DNA from: Micromonospora sp. WMMD1155 | GTDB lineage: Bacteria > Actinomycetota > Actinomycetes > Mycobacteriales > Micromonosporaceae | Length of the DNA: 64,000 nucleotides | Assembly: GCF_029581275.1 (NCBI RefSeq) | Contig: NZ_CP120742.1 | Location: 4,464,501 to 4,528,500 of the forward strand | Reading direction: 5' to 3' | Part shown: in pieces, positions 8,228-17,135 of the stretch | How the letters are laid out: every line of letters begins with the position of its first letter | Numbering within the stretch: position 1 is the first letter of the stretch | Translations under genes and position numbers: made by a program | Notes under the pieces: model-generated | Database searches by the model: none | What the model saw: the letters and a program-made list of their open reading frames with translations, nothing else | What the model was told of the DNA's origin: nothing

Positions 8228-8914
8228 ATGTTGGGTATCAAACGCCTCGGCCTGTTGGCCGCGCTGGTACTGGTCGGCGTCGCGCCGGCCGCGGCCGCGC
8301 AGGCCGCGGCACAGCCGTCGACGCAGGACACCCAGTACCTGCAGGCGGTTCACCAGGTCAACCTGTTCGAGATCACCGCCGGTGACCTGGCCCAGCAGAA
8401 GGGCCAGAACCAGGGGGTCAAGGACCTGGGTGCGATGTTCAAGACCGACCACACCCAGCTGGACCAGACGGTGCAGCAGACCGCGTCCCAGCTCAACGTG
8501 GAACTGCCGAACGAGCCAACCGCCGACCAGCAGGCGGTCATCGACCAGCTGAACAACGCCAGCGGTGCGGAGTTCGACCGGCTCTGGGTGACCAGTGAGC
8601 TGGCCGGTCACGTCCAGGCCATCCAGGCCACCCAGACGGAGATCTCGCAGGGCTCCGAGCAGTCGGTGGTCCAGTTGGCCCAGACCGCCCTGCCGACGCT
8701 GCAGGCGCACTACGACGAGCTGGTGCAGCTCGCCAACCAGTTGGGCATCCCGGTTCCGCAGACCAGCGCCAGCGGTACGCCCAGCCCGGGCGTCACCGGG
8801 GGCACCGAGTCGCCGGCTCCGGGCGGCACCGGCACCGAGTCGCCGGCTCCGGGTGGCAACACCGAGGCCCCGGGCGGCGGCACCACCGAGACGCCGGCTC
8901 CCAGCGAGAGCTGA
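8228..8914 (+). CDS. Secreted DUF4142 protein
   Basis: 228 residues. Signal peptide (GIKRLGLLAALVLVGVAPA, cleavage near AQA, about residue 26), then a helical ferritin-like DUF4142 domain (about 35-175) with repeated Gln/His-rich helices, then a low-complexity Gly/Pro/Ser/Thr tail with two copies of GTESPAPGG. ATG 8228 with GGGGGGAAGC before it. The open frame extends upstream into qcrB, but the signal peptide and ribosome site fix this start. No enzyme activity is assigned to the family. The tail may be glycosylated or span the wall. Stand-alone gene flanked by hairpins. Confidence 0.88.
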   Translation: MLGIKRLGLLAALVLVGVAPAAAAQAAAQPSTQDTQYLQAVHQVNLFEITAGDLAQQKGQNQGVKDLGAMFKTDHTQLDQTVQQTASQLNVELPNEPTADQQAVIDQLNNASGAEFDRLWVTSELAGHVQAIQATQTEISQGSEQSVVQLAQTALPTLQAHYDELVQLANQLGIPVPQTSASGTPSPGVTGGTESPAPGGTGTESPAPGGNTEAPGGGTTETPAPSES

Positions 8915-8929
8915 CGTAGCGACAGCAGA

Positions 8930-8960
8930 CGGCCGGTCCACCCGAGCGGTGGACCGGCCG
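8930..8960. terminator. Bidirectional hairpin terminator
   Basis: Perfect 13-bp stem (8930-8942 with 8948-8960, arm CGGCCGGTCCACC) and 5-nt loop, between the convergent DUF4142 gene and the RAM-domain gene. Position and stability suit a two-way terminator. Confidence 0.8.
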
Positions 8961-8995
8961 CCGTGCGTGCGGTGAGCCCCGAACGGGCGGGCAGG

Positions 8996-9283
8996 TCAGT
9001 CGGCGCCGGCCAGGCCGATCGCGAACGCCTCCTCCAGGTCGTGCTGGGAGTACGCGCGGAACGCGATGTGCGACTCGGTGTTGAGCACTCCCGGCACCTT
9101 GGAGATGCTGCCCGCGATGACCTGGGCGATCTGGTCGAACTCGCGGACCCGGACGATGGCGATGAGGTCGACGTGCCCGGCCACCGAGTAGACCTCGCTC
9201 ACGCCGGGGAGGTTGGCCAGGGTCTCGGCCACCTCGGGGATCGCGTCGGTGGCGCAGTCGATCAGCACGATCGCGGTGATCAC
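8996..9283 (-). CDS. Stand-alone Lrp/AsnC ligand-binding (RAM) domain protein
   Basis: 95 residues that match only the C-terminal RAM domain of Lrp/AsnC regulators (ITAIVLIDC... GVSEVYSVAGHVDLIAIVRV... VPGVLNTESHIAFRAYS). No DNA-binding helix-turn-helix is present. Such proteins form oligomeric rings and may bind an amino acid or partner a full-length Lrp. GTG 9283 with CGGAG nine nt upstream. It lies between the qcr cluster and the nucleotidyltransferase on the opposite strand to qcr. Specific ligand unknown. Confidence 0.88.
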   Translation of the reverse strand: MITAIVLIDCATDAIPEVAETLANLPGVSEVYSVAGHVDLIAIVRVREFDQIAQVIAGSISKVPGVLNTESHIAFRAYSQHDLEEAFAIGLAGAD

Positions 9284-9371
9284 GGGACATTTCTCCGTTC
9301 GTCGGCGTCGTCGCCCATGCTAGATGTTTTCCGGCCGGGCCGAGCGAGGGCTGCCGACCAGAGCCGTCGGG

Positions 9372-10241
9372 CTACCTGTAGGCGGCGGCGGGCACGGTGC
9401 GGCCGTCGCCGAACCGGACGGCGTCGACCAGCCGTTCCCCGTCACGGACCGTCGCGCCCGGCCACACCACGCCGCGCAGCACGTCGCCGTCGACCTGTGC
9501 GCCCGCGCCGATCACCGCCTCCACGCAGCGGCCGGTGACCGTCGCGGTGGGGTCGACGAGGGTGCCGCCGGCCGCCGCGTGCAGGTTGGCCGCCAGGTAG
9601 TCGGGCGGGGTGCCGGTGTCGAAGAAGGTGCCCGGATAGGGCACCACCTCCAGGGCGCCTGCCGCCTCCGCCGGGCGCCAGACGGCGTGGACCAGGTCGG
9701 AGACGACGACCGGCAGGTCGCGGACCAGTCGCCAGGGCAACAGCGAGAAGCCGGTGAAGCAGTGCCCGTCGAAGGTGCCCGGCGCCGTCGGGTTCGCGGC
9801 GGGCCGGCCCAGCAGACGAACGGTGTACCCGTTCCAGCCGTCGAGCAGGGCGGCCACGTCTCGGCCGGGCGCGGCCGCCGGGTCGGCGAGGTACGCGTCG
9901 GCGTTGCCGACCAGCACCGGCCGTCCGTCGATCCAGTCCCGCAGGTTGGCCACCCCGCCCGCGGTGCCCAGCGGGTCGCCCACCTCGACGGACAGGTGCG
10001 CGCGGTCACCGACGTGCGCGACGACCTGGTCGCCGAGGTAGCAGGCGTTCACCGCGACCCGCTCCGGACCGGTCAGGCCCAGCCCGGCCGTCCGGGCCAA
10101 CGCGCGGTCGAGCAGCGGCACGTTGCCCACCGGGCAGAGTGCCTTCGGGACCTGTTCGGTGAGCGGGCGCAGTCGGGTGCCCTCGCCGGCGGCGAGCACC
10201 ACCGCGCACAGCTCCGCCGGCACGCCCGCCGCGCCGGTCAT
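9372..10241 (-). CDS. NDP-sugar nucleotidyltransferase family protein
   Basis: 289 residues of the NTP_transferase fold. Nucleotide-binding loop AVVLAAGEGTRLRPLT with downstream PKAL (about 14-36), NVPLLDRAL, the metal-binding region around VGNADAYL, and a C-terminal left-handed beta-helix-like segment (GAGAQVDGDVLRGVVWPGATV). It likely makes an NDP-sugar from NTP and a sugar phosphate; the sugar cannot be told. ATG 10241 overlaps the end of the Nudix gene by 4 bp, so the two are translationally coupled. Confidence 0.85.
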   Translation of the reverse strand: MTGAAGVPAELCAVVLAAGEGTRLRPLTEQVPKALCPVGNVPLLDRALARTAGLGLTGPERVAVNACYLGDQVVAHVGDRAHLSVEVGDPLGTAGGVANLRDWIDGRPVLVGNADAYLADPAAAPGRDVAALLDGWNGYTVRLLGRPAANPTAPGTFDGHCFTGFSLLPWRLVRDLPVVVSDLVHAVWRPAEAAGALEVVPYPGTFFDTGTPPDYLAANLHAAAGGTLVDPTATVTGRCVEAVIGAGAQVDGDVLRGVVWPGATVRDGERLVDAVRFGDGRTVPAAAYR

Positions 10242-10780
10242 GGCAGGTCGTCCGGGACCGGTGGCGGGAACTGCCCGGCCAGCGGCCCGATGTCGTAGTA
10301 GGCGAGCAGCCGGGCGGTCGGCCAGGTCAGCTTGGGCAGGTCGTCGAGCGGGTGCCAGGCGGCCTCGAAGACCTCACCGCCGTCGACGGTCAGCTCGGTG
10401 GTGGACGCCGGCACCTCGGTCTCGAAGACCATGTCCACCCAGCCCTTGGCGTGCACGATCGCGTTCGGCGTGGCCGGGCGCAGCCGCGACGGGGGGAGCC
10501 GGATGCCGGATTCCTCGAACAGCTCCCGGGCCGCCCCCGCCACCGGGGCCTCGCCGCGGTTCAGCAGGCCGGCGGGGAGGGACCAACCCTTGCCGGGTGG
10601 CTGGCGCAGCATCAGCAGGCGGCCCGCGCCCGTCGCCTCGGCGTCGCGGACCAGGGTGACCGCGCCGACGATGTACTTGGGCACGGCCAGCCGGACCAGC
10701 CGCCGACGCACCGGCAGCGGCATTCGGTAGAAGGCCTGGTAGAAGATGGCCCGACCGGTGGCGCGGGAGCGGGGGATCAT
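10238..10780 (-). CDS. Nudix hydrolase
   Basis: 180 residues. The full Nudix box is present (GLLNRGEAPVAGAARELFEE, then SGI), matching Gx5Ex7REUxEExGU, in the N-terminal half after GWSLPAG. It hydrolyses a nucleoside diphosphate linked to another moiety; substrate unknown, but coupling to an NDP-sugar nucleotidyltransferase suggests sugar-nucleotide housekeeping. The N-terminus (ATGRAIFYQAFYRMPLPVRR) is basic. ATG 10780 is preceded by TAGCCT six nt upstream, a leaderless pattern, with GGAG also inside the spacer. Confidence 0.9.
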   Translation of the reverse strand: MIPRSRATGRAIFYQAFYRMPLPVRRRLVRLAVPKYIVGAVTLVRDAEATGAGRLLMLRQPPGKGWSLPAGLLNRGEAPVAGAARELFEESGIRLPPSRLRPATPNAIVHAKGWVDMVFETEVPASTTELTVDGGEVFEAAWHPLDDLPKLTWPTARLLAYYDIGPLAGQFPPPVPDDLP

Positions 10781-10786
10781 GACTCC

Positions 10787-10792
10787 AGGCTA
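10787..10792 (-). promoter_or_regulatory. -10 element for the Nudix-nucleotidyltransferase pair
   Basis: TAGCCT, 6 nt (GGAGTC) before ATG 10780. Reads as a leaderless -10; the spacer could alternatively act as a short Shine-Dalgarno. Confidence 0.45.
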
Positions 10793-10834
10793 GTGGTCAC
10801 GAATGTCCTTCGGACGCGCCGGGGCCGGCCCGGG

Positions 10835-12631
10835 TCACTGTCGATGGTCGACCAGGTCGATGAGCTGGCGTACCACGGTGTCCGGTTCGATCACCCGGTC
10901 GAAGACGGCGACCAGCATGGTCTCCAGGTCGGGGTAGCCCAACTCCTCGGAGAGGCGCAACAGGGGCAGGTCACTGGCGAGGCCGCGGTTGTGCTGCCGG
11001 AGGGCGAGCCCGATGGTGGCCCGCCCGAGGCGGACCTTGTCGCTGATCGTGATGCCCGGCTCGGTGTGCTCGGCGAACCACCTGTTGATCTGCATCTGCG
11101 CGTTGGGGGACTTGACGAAACTGAGCCACTCCCGGCGGGGGCCGCGTGGCGCCACCCCGGCCTCGAACCCGTTGTCGCCGTCACTCTCGGTGAAGATCTC
11201 GACCACGTCGCCCTCGTCCAGCTCCGAGCTGAGCGGGGCCAGCCGACCGTTGATCCGGGCGGCCAGGCAGTGATCACCCCGCTCGTTGCCCAGCTCGTAC
11301 GCCAGGTCGACGGGGGTCGCACCGGCCGGCAGCACGACCTGCTGCCCGTCGGCGAAGACCTGGATCTGGCCCTCGGCGAGGTCGCAGCGCAGCGACTCGT
11401 AGAACTGCGCCGGGTCGGCGGCGTCCGGCTCCCAGTCGAGCACCCGGCGCAGCCAGTCCAACTGCTCCGCGCGGGCCGCCGCGCTGCCGCTGTTGCCCGA
11501 GCGCGGGAAGCGGAAGTCGGCGGCGATGCCGTACTCGGCCGAGCGGTGCATCTCCTCGGTGCGGATCAGCACCTCGACGGTGCGGTCCTGCGGGCCGCAG
11601 ACGCTCGTGTGCAGCGACCGGTAGAGGTTGTTCTTCGGTGAGGCGATGAAGTCCTTGAAACGGCCGGGGATCGGTCGCCACGTGCCGTGGATCGCGCCCA
11701 ACGCGGCGTAACAGTCGGTCGCCGGGCCGTCGACGACCACCACGATGCGGGGCAGGTCGTACGGAGCCGTGTGGTTGCCGGCGATGGTGTCCTTCCAGAT
11801 CGAGTAGAGGTGCCGGGGACGAGGACTGACCTCGGCGTCGACCCGGCTGCGTTTGAGCGCGACCCGGGCCCGGGCGACCACCGAGTCGAGGTACGCGTCC
11901 CACCCCGGTCGGTCGTGCACGTGTCGGGCCAGCCGGGCGTGCTCGTCGGGCTCCAGGTGCAGCAGCACCACGTCGTCCAACTCGCGCTTGAGGGTCTGGA
12001 TGCCCAGCCGGTCACAGAGCGGGACCAGCACCTCCTGGGTCTTGCGGGCGATCCGTTCCCGGGAGGAGGCCGAGCGGACCCCGAGGGTGCGCATGTTGTG
12101 CAGCCGGTCGGCCAGCTTGATGATCAGCACCCGGACGTCCTTCGCGGCGGCCACGATCATCTTGCGGATCGTCTCCGCCTCGGCGGCCTTGCCGTAGAAC
12201 GCCTTGTCGAACTTGGTCACCCCGTCGACCAGGTGGGCCACCTCACCGCCGAAATCCTCGGAGAGCGCCTGGAGGGTGTAGCGGGTGTCCTCCACCGTGT
12301 CGTGCAGCAGCGCGGCGACCAGGGTCGTGGAGTCCATGCCCAGCTCGGCGCAGATCTGCGCCACCGCGAGGGGATGGGTGATGTACGGCTCCCCGCTCTT
12401 GCGGAACTGCCCGCGGTGCATGTTCTCCGCGATCGTGTACGCCCGGCGCAGCACCGCGGGGTCGGTGCCGGCGTGGATCCCCCGGTGGGTGCGCACCAGG
12501 TGGGTGACCGGGTCGGAGTCGGTGGTCGGCCAGCTGAGCAACGACCGCAGCCGGCGGGCGAGCGGCAGCTCGCCCGGCTGTGTCGGAAGGGCGCCCCCCA
12601 GGGCGGCGCCGTGTCCGGCGTCGACGTCCAC
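10835..12631 (-). CDS. RelA/SpoT homologue (HD, degenerate synthetase, TGS)
   Basis: 598 residues from GTG 12631, chosen because GAGGAG lies 9 nt upstream; GTG 12661 is in frame but lacks a spaced ribosome site. HD hydrolase domain with HDTVED (100-105) and ADRLHNMRT. Synthetase region with RPRHLYSIWK, RFKD (313-316), LYRSLHT (326-332) and EVLIRT (343-348). TGS domain about 405-465. The ACT/RRM end is missing. The usual GYQSLHT and EVQIRT motifs carry changes (Gly to Leu, Gln to Arg, Gln to Leu), so ppGpp synthesis may be weak or absent while hydrolysis looks intact. It resembles the second RSH (RshA-type) of Streptomyces rather than the main Rel. Confidence 0.85.
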   Translation of the reverse strand: MDVDAGHGAALGGALPTQPGELPLARRLRSLLSWPTTDSDPVTHLVRTHRGIHAGTDPAVLRRAYTIAENMHRGQFRKSGEPYITHPLAVAQICAELGMDSTTLVAALLHDTVEDTRYTLQALSEDFGGEVAHLVDGVTKFDKAFYGKAAEAETIRKMIVAAAKDVRVLIIKLADRLHNMRTLGVRSASSRERIARKTQEVLVPLCDRLGIQTLKRELDDVVLLHLEPDEHARLARHVHDRPGWDAYLDSVVARARVALKRSRVDAEVSPRPRHLYSIWKDTIAGNHTAPYDLPRIVVVVDGPATDCYAALGAIHGTWRPIPGRFKDFIASPKNNLYRSLHTSVCGPQDRTVEVLIRTEEMHRSAEYGIAADFRFPRSGNSGSAAARAEQLDWLRRVLDWEPDAADPAQFYESLRCDLAEGQIQVFADGQQVVLPAGATPVDLAYELGNERGDHCLAARINGRLAPLSSELDEGDVVEIFTESDGDNGFEAGVAPRGPRREWLSFVKSPNAQMQINRWFAEHTEPGITISDKVRLGRATIGLALRQHNRGLASDLPLLRLSEELGYPDLETMLVAVFDRVIEPDTVVRQLIDLVDHRQ

Positions 12632-12758
12632 GAGGGACACCTCCTCACCCCGGCTCCACACCGCCGGAGGCCGGCGGCGGGAGCAGGCCCACGAATCGGG
12701 CAGGACTGCACTTCTCTAACAGCCTAAGCGAGTCGACGTAGTCCGATCGGTCAGTTGG

Positions 12759-14513
12759 TCATGAGCGTTCGGTCGAGAGTTGCTGGGACGAGCCGTTCTC
12801 GGCCTTCGCCAGCAGGTCACGGAACCGCCCCGCCCCACCGGCCGGCGAGGACCAACCGGAGGACATCTCCACCAGCCGGGTCTCCGGTCGTTCCAACCAG
12901 GACAGGATCCGCTCGGACTCCTCCGCCGTGGCGGCCGGCACCGGGCCGTGCCCACCCGACACCGTCTCGGCGGTGGCCCGGATGGCGGTCAACGTGGGCC
13001 GCGGGTGGGCACCCGGCGGAGACACCCCGGCACCGGCCAGCCGACCGTGCCGGACCAGCGCCAACTCCCAGCCACCTCGCGCGGCGGGTCGTGCGGCGGC
13101 CAGCTCGACGATCCCGGTCAGCGCGGCCAACCGCTGCATCCGCACCGTGGCCCGCAGCACCGCGGCCAGTCGGGACCGCACCACCGCCGCGTCCTCGTAA
13201 CGCTGGTCGGCCGAGAGCACGTCGATCCGGGCGAGCAACGCGTCCACCACCGGCTGGGGGTCGGCGGCCGTGGCGGTGCGGAACGGCTGCGCGGCGCGGT
13301 GGTCGTACTCCTCGGGGGTGATCTTGTGTTCGCAGGGTGCCGGGCAGCGGCCCAGCTCGGCCAGCGCGCACGCCGGCGTCACGGTGCGTAGCGAGAGCCG
13401 GTGTGTGCACTGGCGCAGCGGCACCGCGTCGTGGAACCCGGCGGCGGCCAGCTCCGCGGCGCGCCGGGAGGTGAACGGCCCGAGGTACGCGGTGTCGGTG
13501 GGGGAGAGGTCACGGACGATCGACAACCGGGGGTACGGACCGTCGGTCAGTTTGAGCCAGACCATCCGCTCCGGGTATTTCGACCGTCGGTTGTACGGCG
13601 GGGCGTGCGCGGCGATCAGCCGCAACTCCCGGACCTCCGCCTCCAACGAGTGCGCGCACTCCACCGCCTCGACCCGCTCGGCGGCGGCCAGCATCTCGGA
13701 GATCCGGGCCCGCTTCTCCCCGGCGGTGAAGTAGCTGCGCACCCGGGTCGCGATGTCGACGGAGGTGCCCACGTAGAGCGGACGGTCGTCGGCGGCCCGG
13801 AAGATGTAGACCCCCGGCACCTTGGGCAGCCCCTCGGCCAGGTGCCGTTTGCGGCGCTGCGTCGGGCTGACCGCCCGGGCGAACTCGATGGCGTCGCCGA
13901 CCGTGTCCACCCGGTGGCCGCCGAGCCGACCGATCAGCCCGTGCAGCACGTCGACGGTGGCCTTGGCGTCGTCCAGAGCCCGGTGGGTGGGCTGGGTGGT
14001 GGTGCGGAAGTAAGCGGCGAGCGTACCCAGCTTGCGGTTGGGCACCTCGTCGCGGGTCAGCACCCGGCGGGCCAGGGCCGCCGTGTCCAGCACCCGGGGG
14101 TTGGGCCACCGGTAGCCGTGCTTGGCGCAGGCGGCCTTGAGGAACCCCACGTCGTACGGGGCGTTGTGGGCCACCAGCACCGCGTCGGCGATGAACTCCA
14201 GGAAGCTCGGCAGCACCTGCTCGATCGGCGGCGCCGGCAGCAGCATCGCCTGGGTGATCCCGGTCAGCACGGTGATGAACGGCGGGATCGGCTGACCCGG
14301 GTTGACCAGCGTGGCGAGCACACCCAGCTGCTCACCGCCGCGCACCTTCACCGCGCCTATCTCGGTGATGCCGCCGCCGTCCGGCGCGCCGCCGGTGGTC
14401 TCCAGGTCGACCACCACGAAGGTGGTCGCGTAGAGCGGCAGCGCCGGGTCGACCCCACCCACCGCCGGGTCGAGACCAGCGAGGGACTCCTGGACGTACT
14501 CCGCCTGTGCCAT
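12759..14513 (-). CDS. DEDDh 3'-5' exonuclease fused to UvrC-like GIY-YIG nuclease
   Basis: 584 residues. N-terminal DnaQ-like exonuclease: DLETTG with later acidic residues, AHNAPYDVGFL and HRALDDAKA give the DEDDh set (about 28-190). Then a GIY-YIG domain (GVYIFRAADDRPLYVGTS, about 215-300) and a UvrC-like Cys cluster/UVR region (CALAELGRCPAPCEHKI). This is the actinobacterial protein corresponding to Rv2191, probably in DNA repair. I start at ATG 14513 because the exonuclease domain follows closely and TAGCGT sits 7 nt upstream. The longer frame to 15680 only shadows the NYN gene. Divergent from that gene. Confidence 0.92.
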   Translation of the reverse strand: MAQAEYVQESLAGLDPAVGGVDPALPLYATTFVVVDLETTGGAPDGGGITEIGAVKVRGGEQLGVLATLVNPGQPIPPFITVLTGITQAMLLPAPPIEQVLPSFLEFIADAVLVAHNAPYDVGFLKAACAKHGYRWPNPRVLDTAALARRVLTRDEVPNRKLGTLAAYFRTTTQPTHRALDDAKATVDVLHGLIGRLGGHRVDTVGDAIEFARAVSPTQRRKRHLAEGLPKVPGVYIFRAADDRPLYVGTSVDIATRVRSYFTAGEKRARISEMLAAAERVEAVECAHSLEAEVRELRLIAAHAPPYNRRSKYPERMVWLKLTDGPYPRLSIVRDLSPTDTAYLGPFTSRRAAELAAAGFHDAVPLRQCTHRLSLRTVTPACALAELGRCPAPCEHKITPEEYDHRAAQPFRTATAADPQPVVDALLARIDVLSADQRYEDAAVVRSRLAAVLRATVRMQRLAALTGIVELAAARPAARGGWELALVRHGRLAGAGVSPPGAHPRPTLTAIRATAETVSGGHGPVPAATAEESERILSWLERPETRLVEMSSGWSSPAGGAGRFRDLLAKAENGSSQQLSTERS

Positions 14514-14520
14514 CGGCGGC

Positions 14521-14526
14521 ACGCTA
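14521..14526 (-). promoter_or_regulatory. -10 element for leaderless exonuclease-UvrC gene
   Basis: TAGCGT, 7 nt before ATG 14513, no Shine-Dalgarno. Same arrangement as at 3646-3651. Confidence 0.5.
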
Positions 14527-14640
14527 GCGCCCTGGTCCGACACTCCCGTCGCATGCGCCCCACCAGTCACCATGGGGCTAGGATGAGAGATCGGCTCACT
14601 CACCGGGCGGTGGGCCCGCTCGCGGTGGGAGACTTGCCAC

Positions 14641-16095
14641 ATGCCCCTCGCCGAGCCGCACGACGACCACCTCCCAGAAGAGGATCTGGTCGCGCTCGAC
14701 GGGGCCTCGGGCAACCCGGACGACAACGTAGTCAGCGAGACATCCGACGCATCCGACCCGACGGCTACCGCTGACGGCGGCGCCGTCGAGCCGGAGCCGA
14801 CGTTGCCCGAGCCGGTCCGGCAGCGGATCGTGACGCTGACCGCCGCGGTGCTGCCCACGCTGCCCGCCGACGAGGTGCCGGTGCCGCTGCGCCGGGTCGC
14901 CAAGTTCGCCCCCAACCGGCGGGCCCGGCTCGGCGCGCCCGTCATCGCCGCCCAGCTCACCGCCGACCCGCTGTTCCGGCAGCGGGTCACCGCCCGCGTC
15001 CTGGCCGACGCCGGTGACCTCGGAGCCGCCGTCGTCGAGGGCACCGCGCCCGCCGCCGCCGACCCGGTCGAGGTCGCCGCTCTGGCGTACCTCGCCCGCC
15101 CGCGTGGCTGGCGGGAGCTGATCGACGCCAGCGGCGCCGCCGTTCGCGCCGAGGCGGACAGCGCGGTCGTCGCCGAACTGGTCCGGGAGGCCGAGCAGCG
15201 CGCCACCCGCGCCGAGCACGACCGGGCGGTGGCACGGGTCGAGGCGGAGAAACTGCGCGACGAGTTGGCCCGCGTCCGTGAGGAGTTGGGACAGCTCCGC
15301 GAGGAGTCCCGGCAGGTCGCCCGTACCCTGCGGGAGACCCAGGCCCGCGAGCGCAAGGCCACCGAGTTGCTGGCCACCGAGCGTGGCCGGGCCGCACGGG
15401 CCAGCGCCGACGTGGACGCCGAGCTACGCCGGGCCCGGGCCCGGTTGGCCGAGGCGGAGGCCGCCGCCGGGGTGGCCCGGGCGAGTGCCAAGGAGGCGCG
15501 TTCGGTCGACGACGCCCGGCTGTGGCTGCTGCTGGAGACCATCGGCCAGGCCGCCGTCGGCCTGCGCCGGGAGCTGGCACTCGACCCGGTGGACAAACTC
15601 CCCGCCGACTTCGTGGCCGACGCGTTCGCCGAGCAGCCGGGCACCGCACCGGCCAACCCGGCCGCCCGCGCCCGCGACACCGACGACCCGGCCCGGCTCG
15701 ACCAGTTGCTCGCCCTGCCCCGGGCACACCTGGTGGTCGACGGCTACAACGTCACCAAGCGCGGCTTCGGCGAGATGTCCCTGGAGCAGCAGCGCAAACG
15801 CCTGATCACCGGGCTCGGCGGCATCGCCGCGCAGACCGGCGACGAGGTCACCGTCGTCTTCGACGGCGCCGAGCGGATGCACGGGCTGCCACCCGCGCCG
15901 CGCGGCGTTCGGGTGCTCTTCTCCCGCAAGGGCGAGACCGCCGACGAGCTGATCCGGCGGCTGGTCCGTGCCGAGCCGGCCGGCCGCCCGGTGGTCGTGG
16001 TGTCCTCCGACCGCGAGGTCGCCGACGGGGTACGCCGGCACGGCGCCTACCCGCTGGGCGCGGACTCGCTGCTGCGGCGGCTCGCCCGCTCCTGA
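14641..16095 (+). CDS. NYN (YacP-like) domain protein with coiled coil
   Basis: 484 residues. Acidic N-terminus, a helical segment, a long Arg/Glu/Ala coiled coil (about 170-290), then a C-terminal NYN/PIN-like ribonuclease domain: LVVDGYNVTK (about 363-372), DEVTVVFDGAE, FSRKGETADELI and VVSSDREVADG supply the acidic catalytic residues. Actinobacterial homologues are annotated as RNA-binding; an RNA-cleaving role is likely from the fold. ATG 14641 with GGTGGGAG 8-10 nt upstream. Divergently paired with the exonuclease-UvrC gene, sharing a 127-bp promoter region. Confidence 0.88.
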   Translation: MPLAEPHDDHLPEEDLVALDGASGNPDDNVVSETSDASDPTATADGGAVEPEPTLPEPVRQRIVTLTAAVLPTLPADEVPVPLRRVAKFAPNRRARLGAPVIAAQLTADPLFRQRVTARVLADAGDLGAAVVEGTAPAAADPVEVAALAYLARPRGWRELIDASGAAVRAEADSAVVAELVREAEQRATRAEHDRAVARVEAEKLRDELARVREELGQLREESRQVARTLRETQARERKATELLATERGRAARASADVDAELRRARARLAEAEAAAGVARASAKEARSVDDARLWLLLETIGQAAVGLRRELALDPVDKLPADFVADAFAEQPGTAPANPAARARDTDDPARLDQLLALPRAHLVVDGYNVTKRGFGEMSLEQQRKRLITGLGGIAAQTGDEVTVVFDGAERMHGLPPAPRGVRVLFSRKGETADELIRRLVRAEPAGRPVVVVSSDREVADGVRRHGAYPLGADSLLRRLARS

Positions 16096-16163
16096 CCGCG
16101 CGTTGCCGGCGCGTGTCGGACCTGAGCGTTAGCATCGCCGCGACCACGGGGATGGGAGGCGCG

Positions 16164-16883
16164 ATGGTGCCGGAGGACGTGAAGGTCTTCGTCGACAAGG
16201 ATCTGCGGGAAGCACGGTTCAACCGCTCGACACTCGCGGGCGCGGTGATGCGTGGCGTCGACGTGGACGGTCTGCACATCGACGCGCCATGGCTGGCCGA
16301 GGGCACGCTCCTGGTCAACGGTGTCGACGTCGTGCCGCTCGTCGAGGCCGAGCTCGACCGGCGGTTCCCCGGCCGCGACCTCAGGCAGGCCGGCGAACCC
16401 GCCGATCTCCGGGCGGGGTGGGCGGCGGCCGAACGAGCCTGGGCGGCGGCGGTCGACCGGGTCCTCGCCATGCCCGAGGGCGCGGTCGACGTGTCGATCG
16501 ACGGCGAGTGGTCGTTCGCGCAGACGCTGCGTCATCTCGTGTTCGCCGCCGACGCGTGGTTGGGCAAGGCGATCCTGCGCCTGCCGCAGCCGTTCCACCC
16601 GCTCGGTCAGTCGCACGTCGAGTATGAGACCGACGGCTTCGACATGTCGGTCTTCGCCACGGAGCAGCCGACCTTCGAGGTGGTCCTCCGGGTGCGGGCC
16701 GAGCGCCAGGCCATGGTGCGCGATTTCCTCGCGACCGTCACGCCGGACCTGCTCGCCGAGTCTCGGCCGAGCGCGTGGTGGCCGGAGCACATCGTGTCCG
16801 TCCGGCGCTGCCTTCACGTGATTCTCAACGAGGAGTGGCAGCACCTCCGCTTCGCGCTGCGGGATCTCGACGCGCAGGGCTGA
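16164..16883 (+). CDS. DinB-superfamily protein with pentapeptide-like N-terminus
   Basis: 239 residues from ATG 16164, which has GGGAGG four nt before it; ATG 16152 is an in-frame alternative. Residues about 8-35 (DLREARFNRSTLAGAV and following) follow the A(D/N)LXX pentapeptide rhythm. The rest is a DinB_2 four-helix bundle with candidate metal histidines in TLRHLVFAADAW and in EEWQHLRFALRDL near the C-terminus. DinB-fold proteins include thiol-dependent transferases such as mycothiol-dependent enzymes; no specific substrate is evident. TAGCAT at about 16132 may be its -10. Located just downstream of the NYN gene. Confidence 0.82.
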   Translation: MVPEDVKVFVDKDLREARFNRSTLAGAVMRGVDVDGLHIDAPWLAEGTLLVNGVDVVPLVEAELDRRFPGRDLRQAGEPADLRAGWAAAERAWAAAVDRVLAMPEGAVDVSIDGEWSFAQTLRHLVFAADAWLGKAILRLPQPFHPLGQSHVEYETDGFDMSVFATEQPTFEVVLRVRAERQAMVRDFLATVTPDLLAESRPSAWWPEHIVSVRRCLHVILNEEWQHLRFALRDLDAQG

Positions 16884-16933
16884 CCAGGCCGGGCCCTCGT
16901 CACCGTCCCCGCGGACCTGTCGGCGTTGACGGA

Positions 16934-17010
16934 TGATCCACGCCAGATCGCCGATGTCGCGGTGTCCGGGTGGTCGGGTTACCCCGATATCGCTGATCTG
17001 GAGGGGATCT
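16934..17010. repeat. Dispersed palindrome, family B copy 3
   Basis: Inverted repeat with arms about 16934-16968 and 16976-17010, pairing CCAGATCGCCGATGTCGCGG-like with the complementary CCCCGATATCGCTGATCTGG. The left tip is TGATCCACG. It is more diverged than copies at 863 and 48036. It lies in the 250-bp gap before the Cys-rich gene; nothing else is seen in that gap. Confidence 0.6.
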
Positions 17011-17135
17011 CGCCCGCAACGGGTCGGTGGCGACGGTTCTGTCGTACCCGGTGGTTAGCGTCGATGTGACCGACGGTGCTCAGGTGGCGACGACAAGGCG
17101 TCGACTGCCCGCCGCGAGCGATCCAGGAGGCGTTC

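Noticed and set aside
12759..15680. 973-residue exonuclease-UvrC protein with an Ala/Ser/Arg-rich N-terminus
   Set aside because: The first about 389 residues are antisense to the NYN gene with no family features; ATG 14513 with a leaderless -10 is the sensible start.
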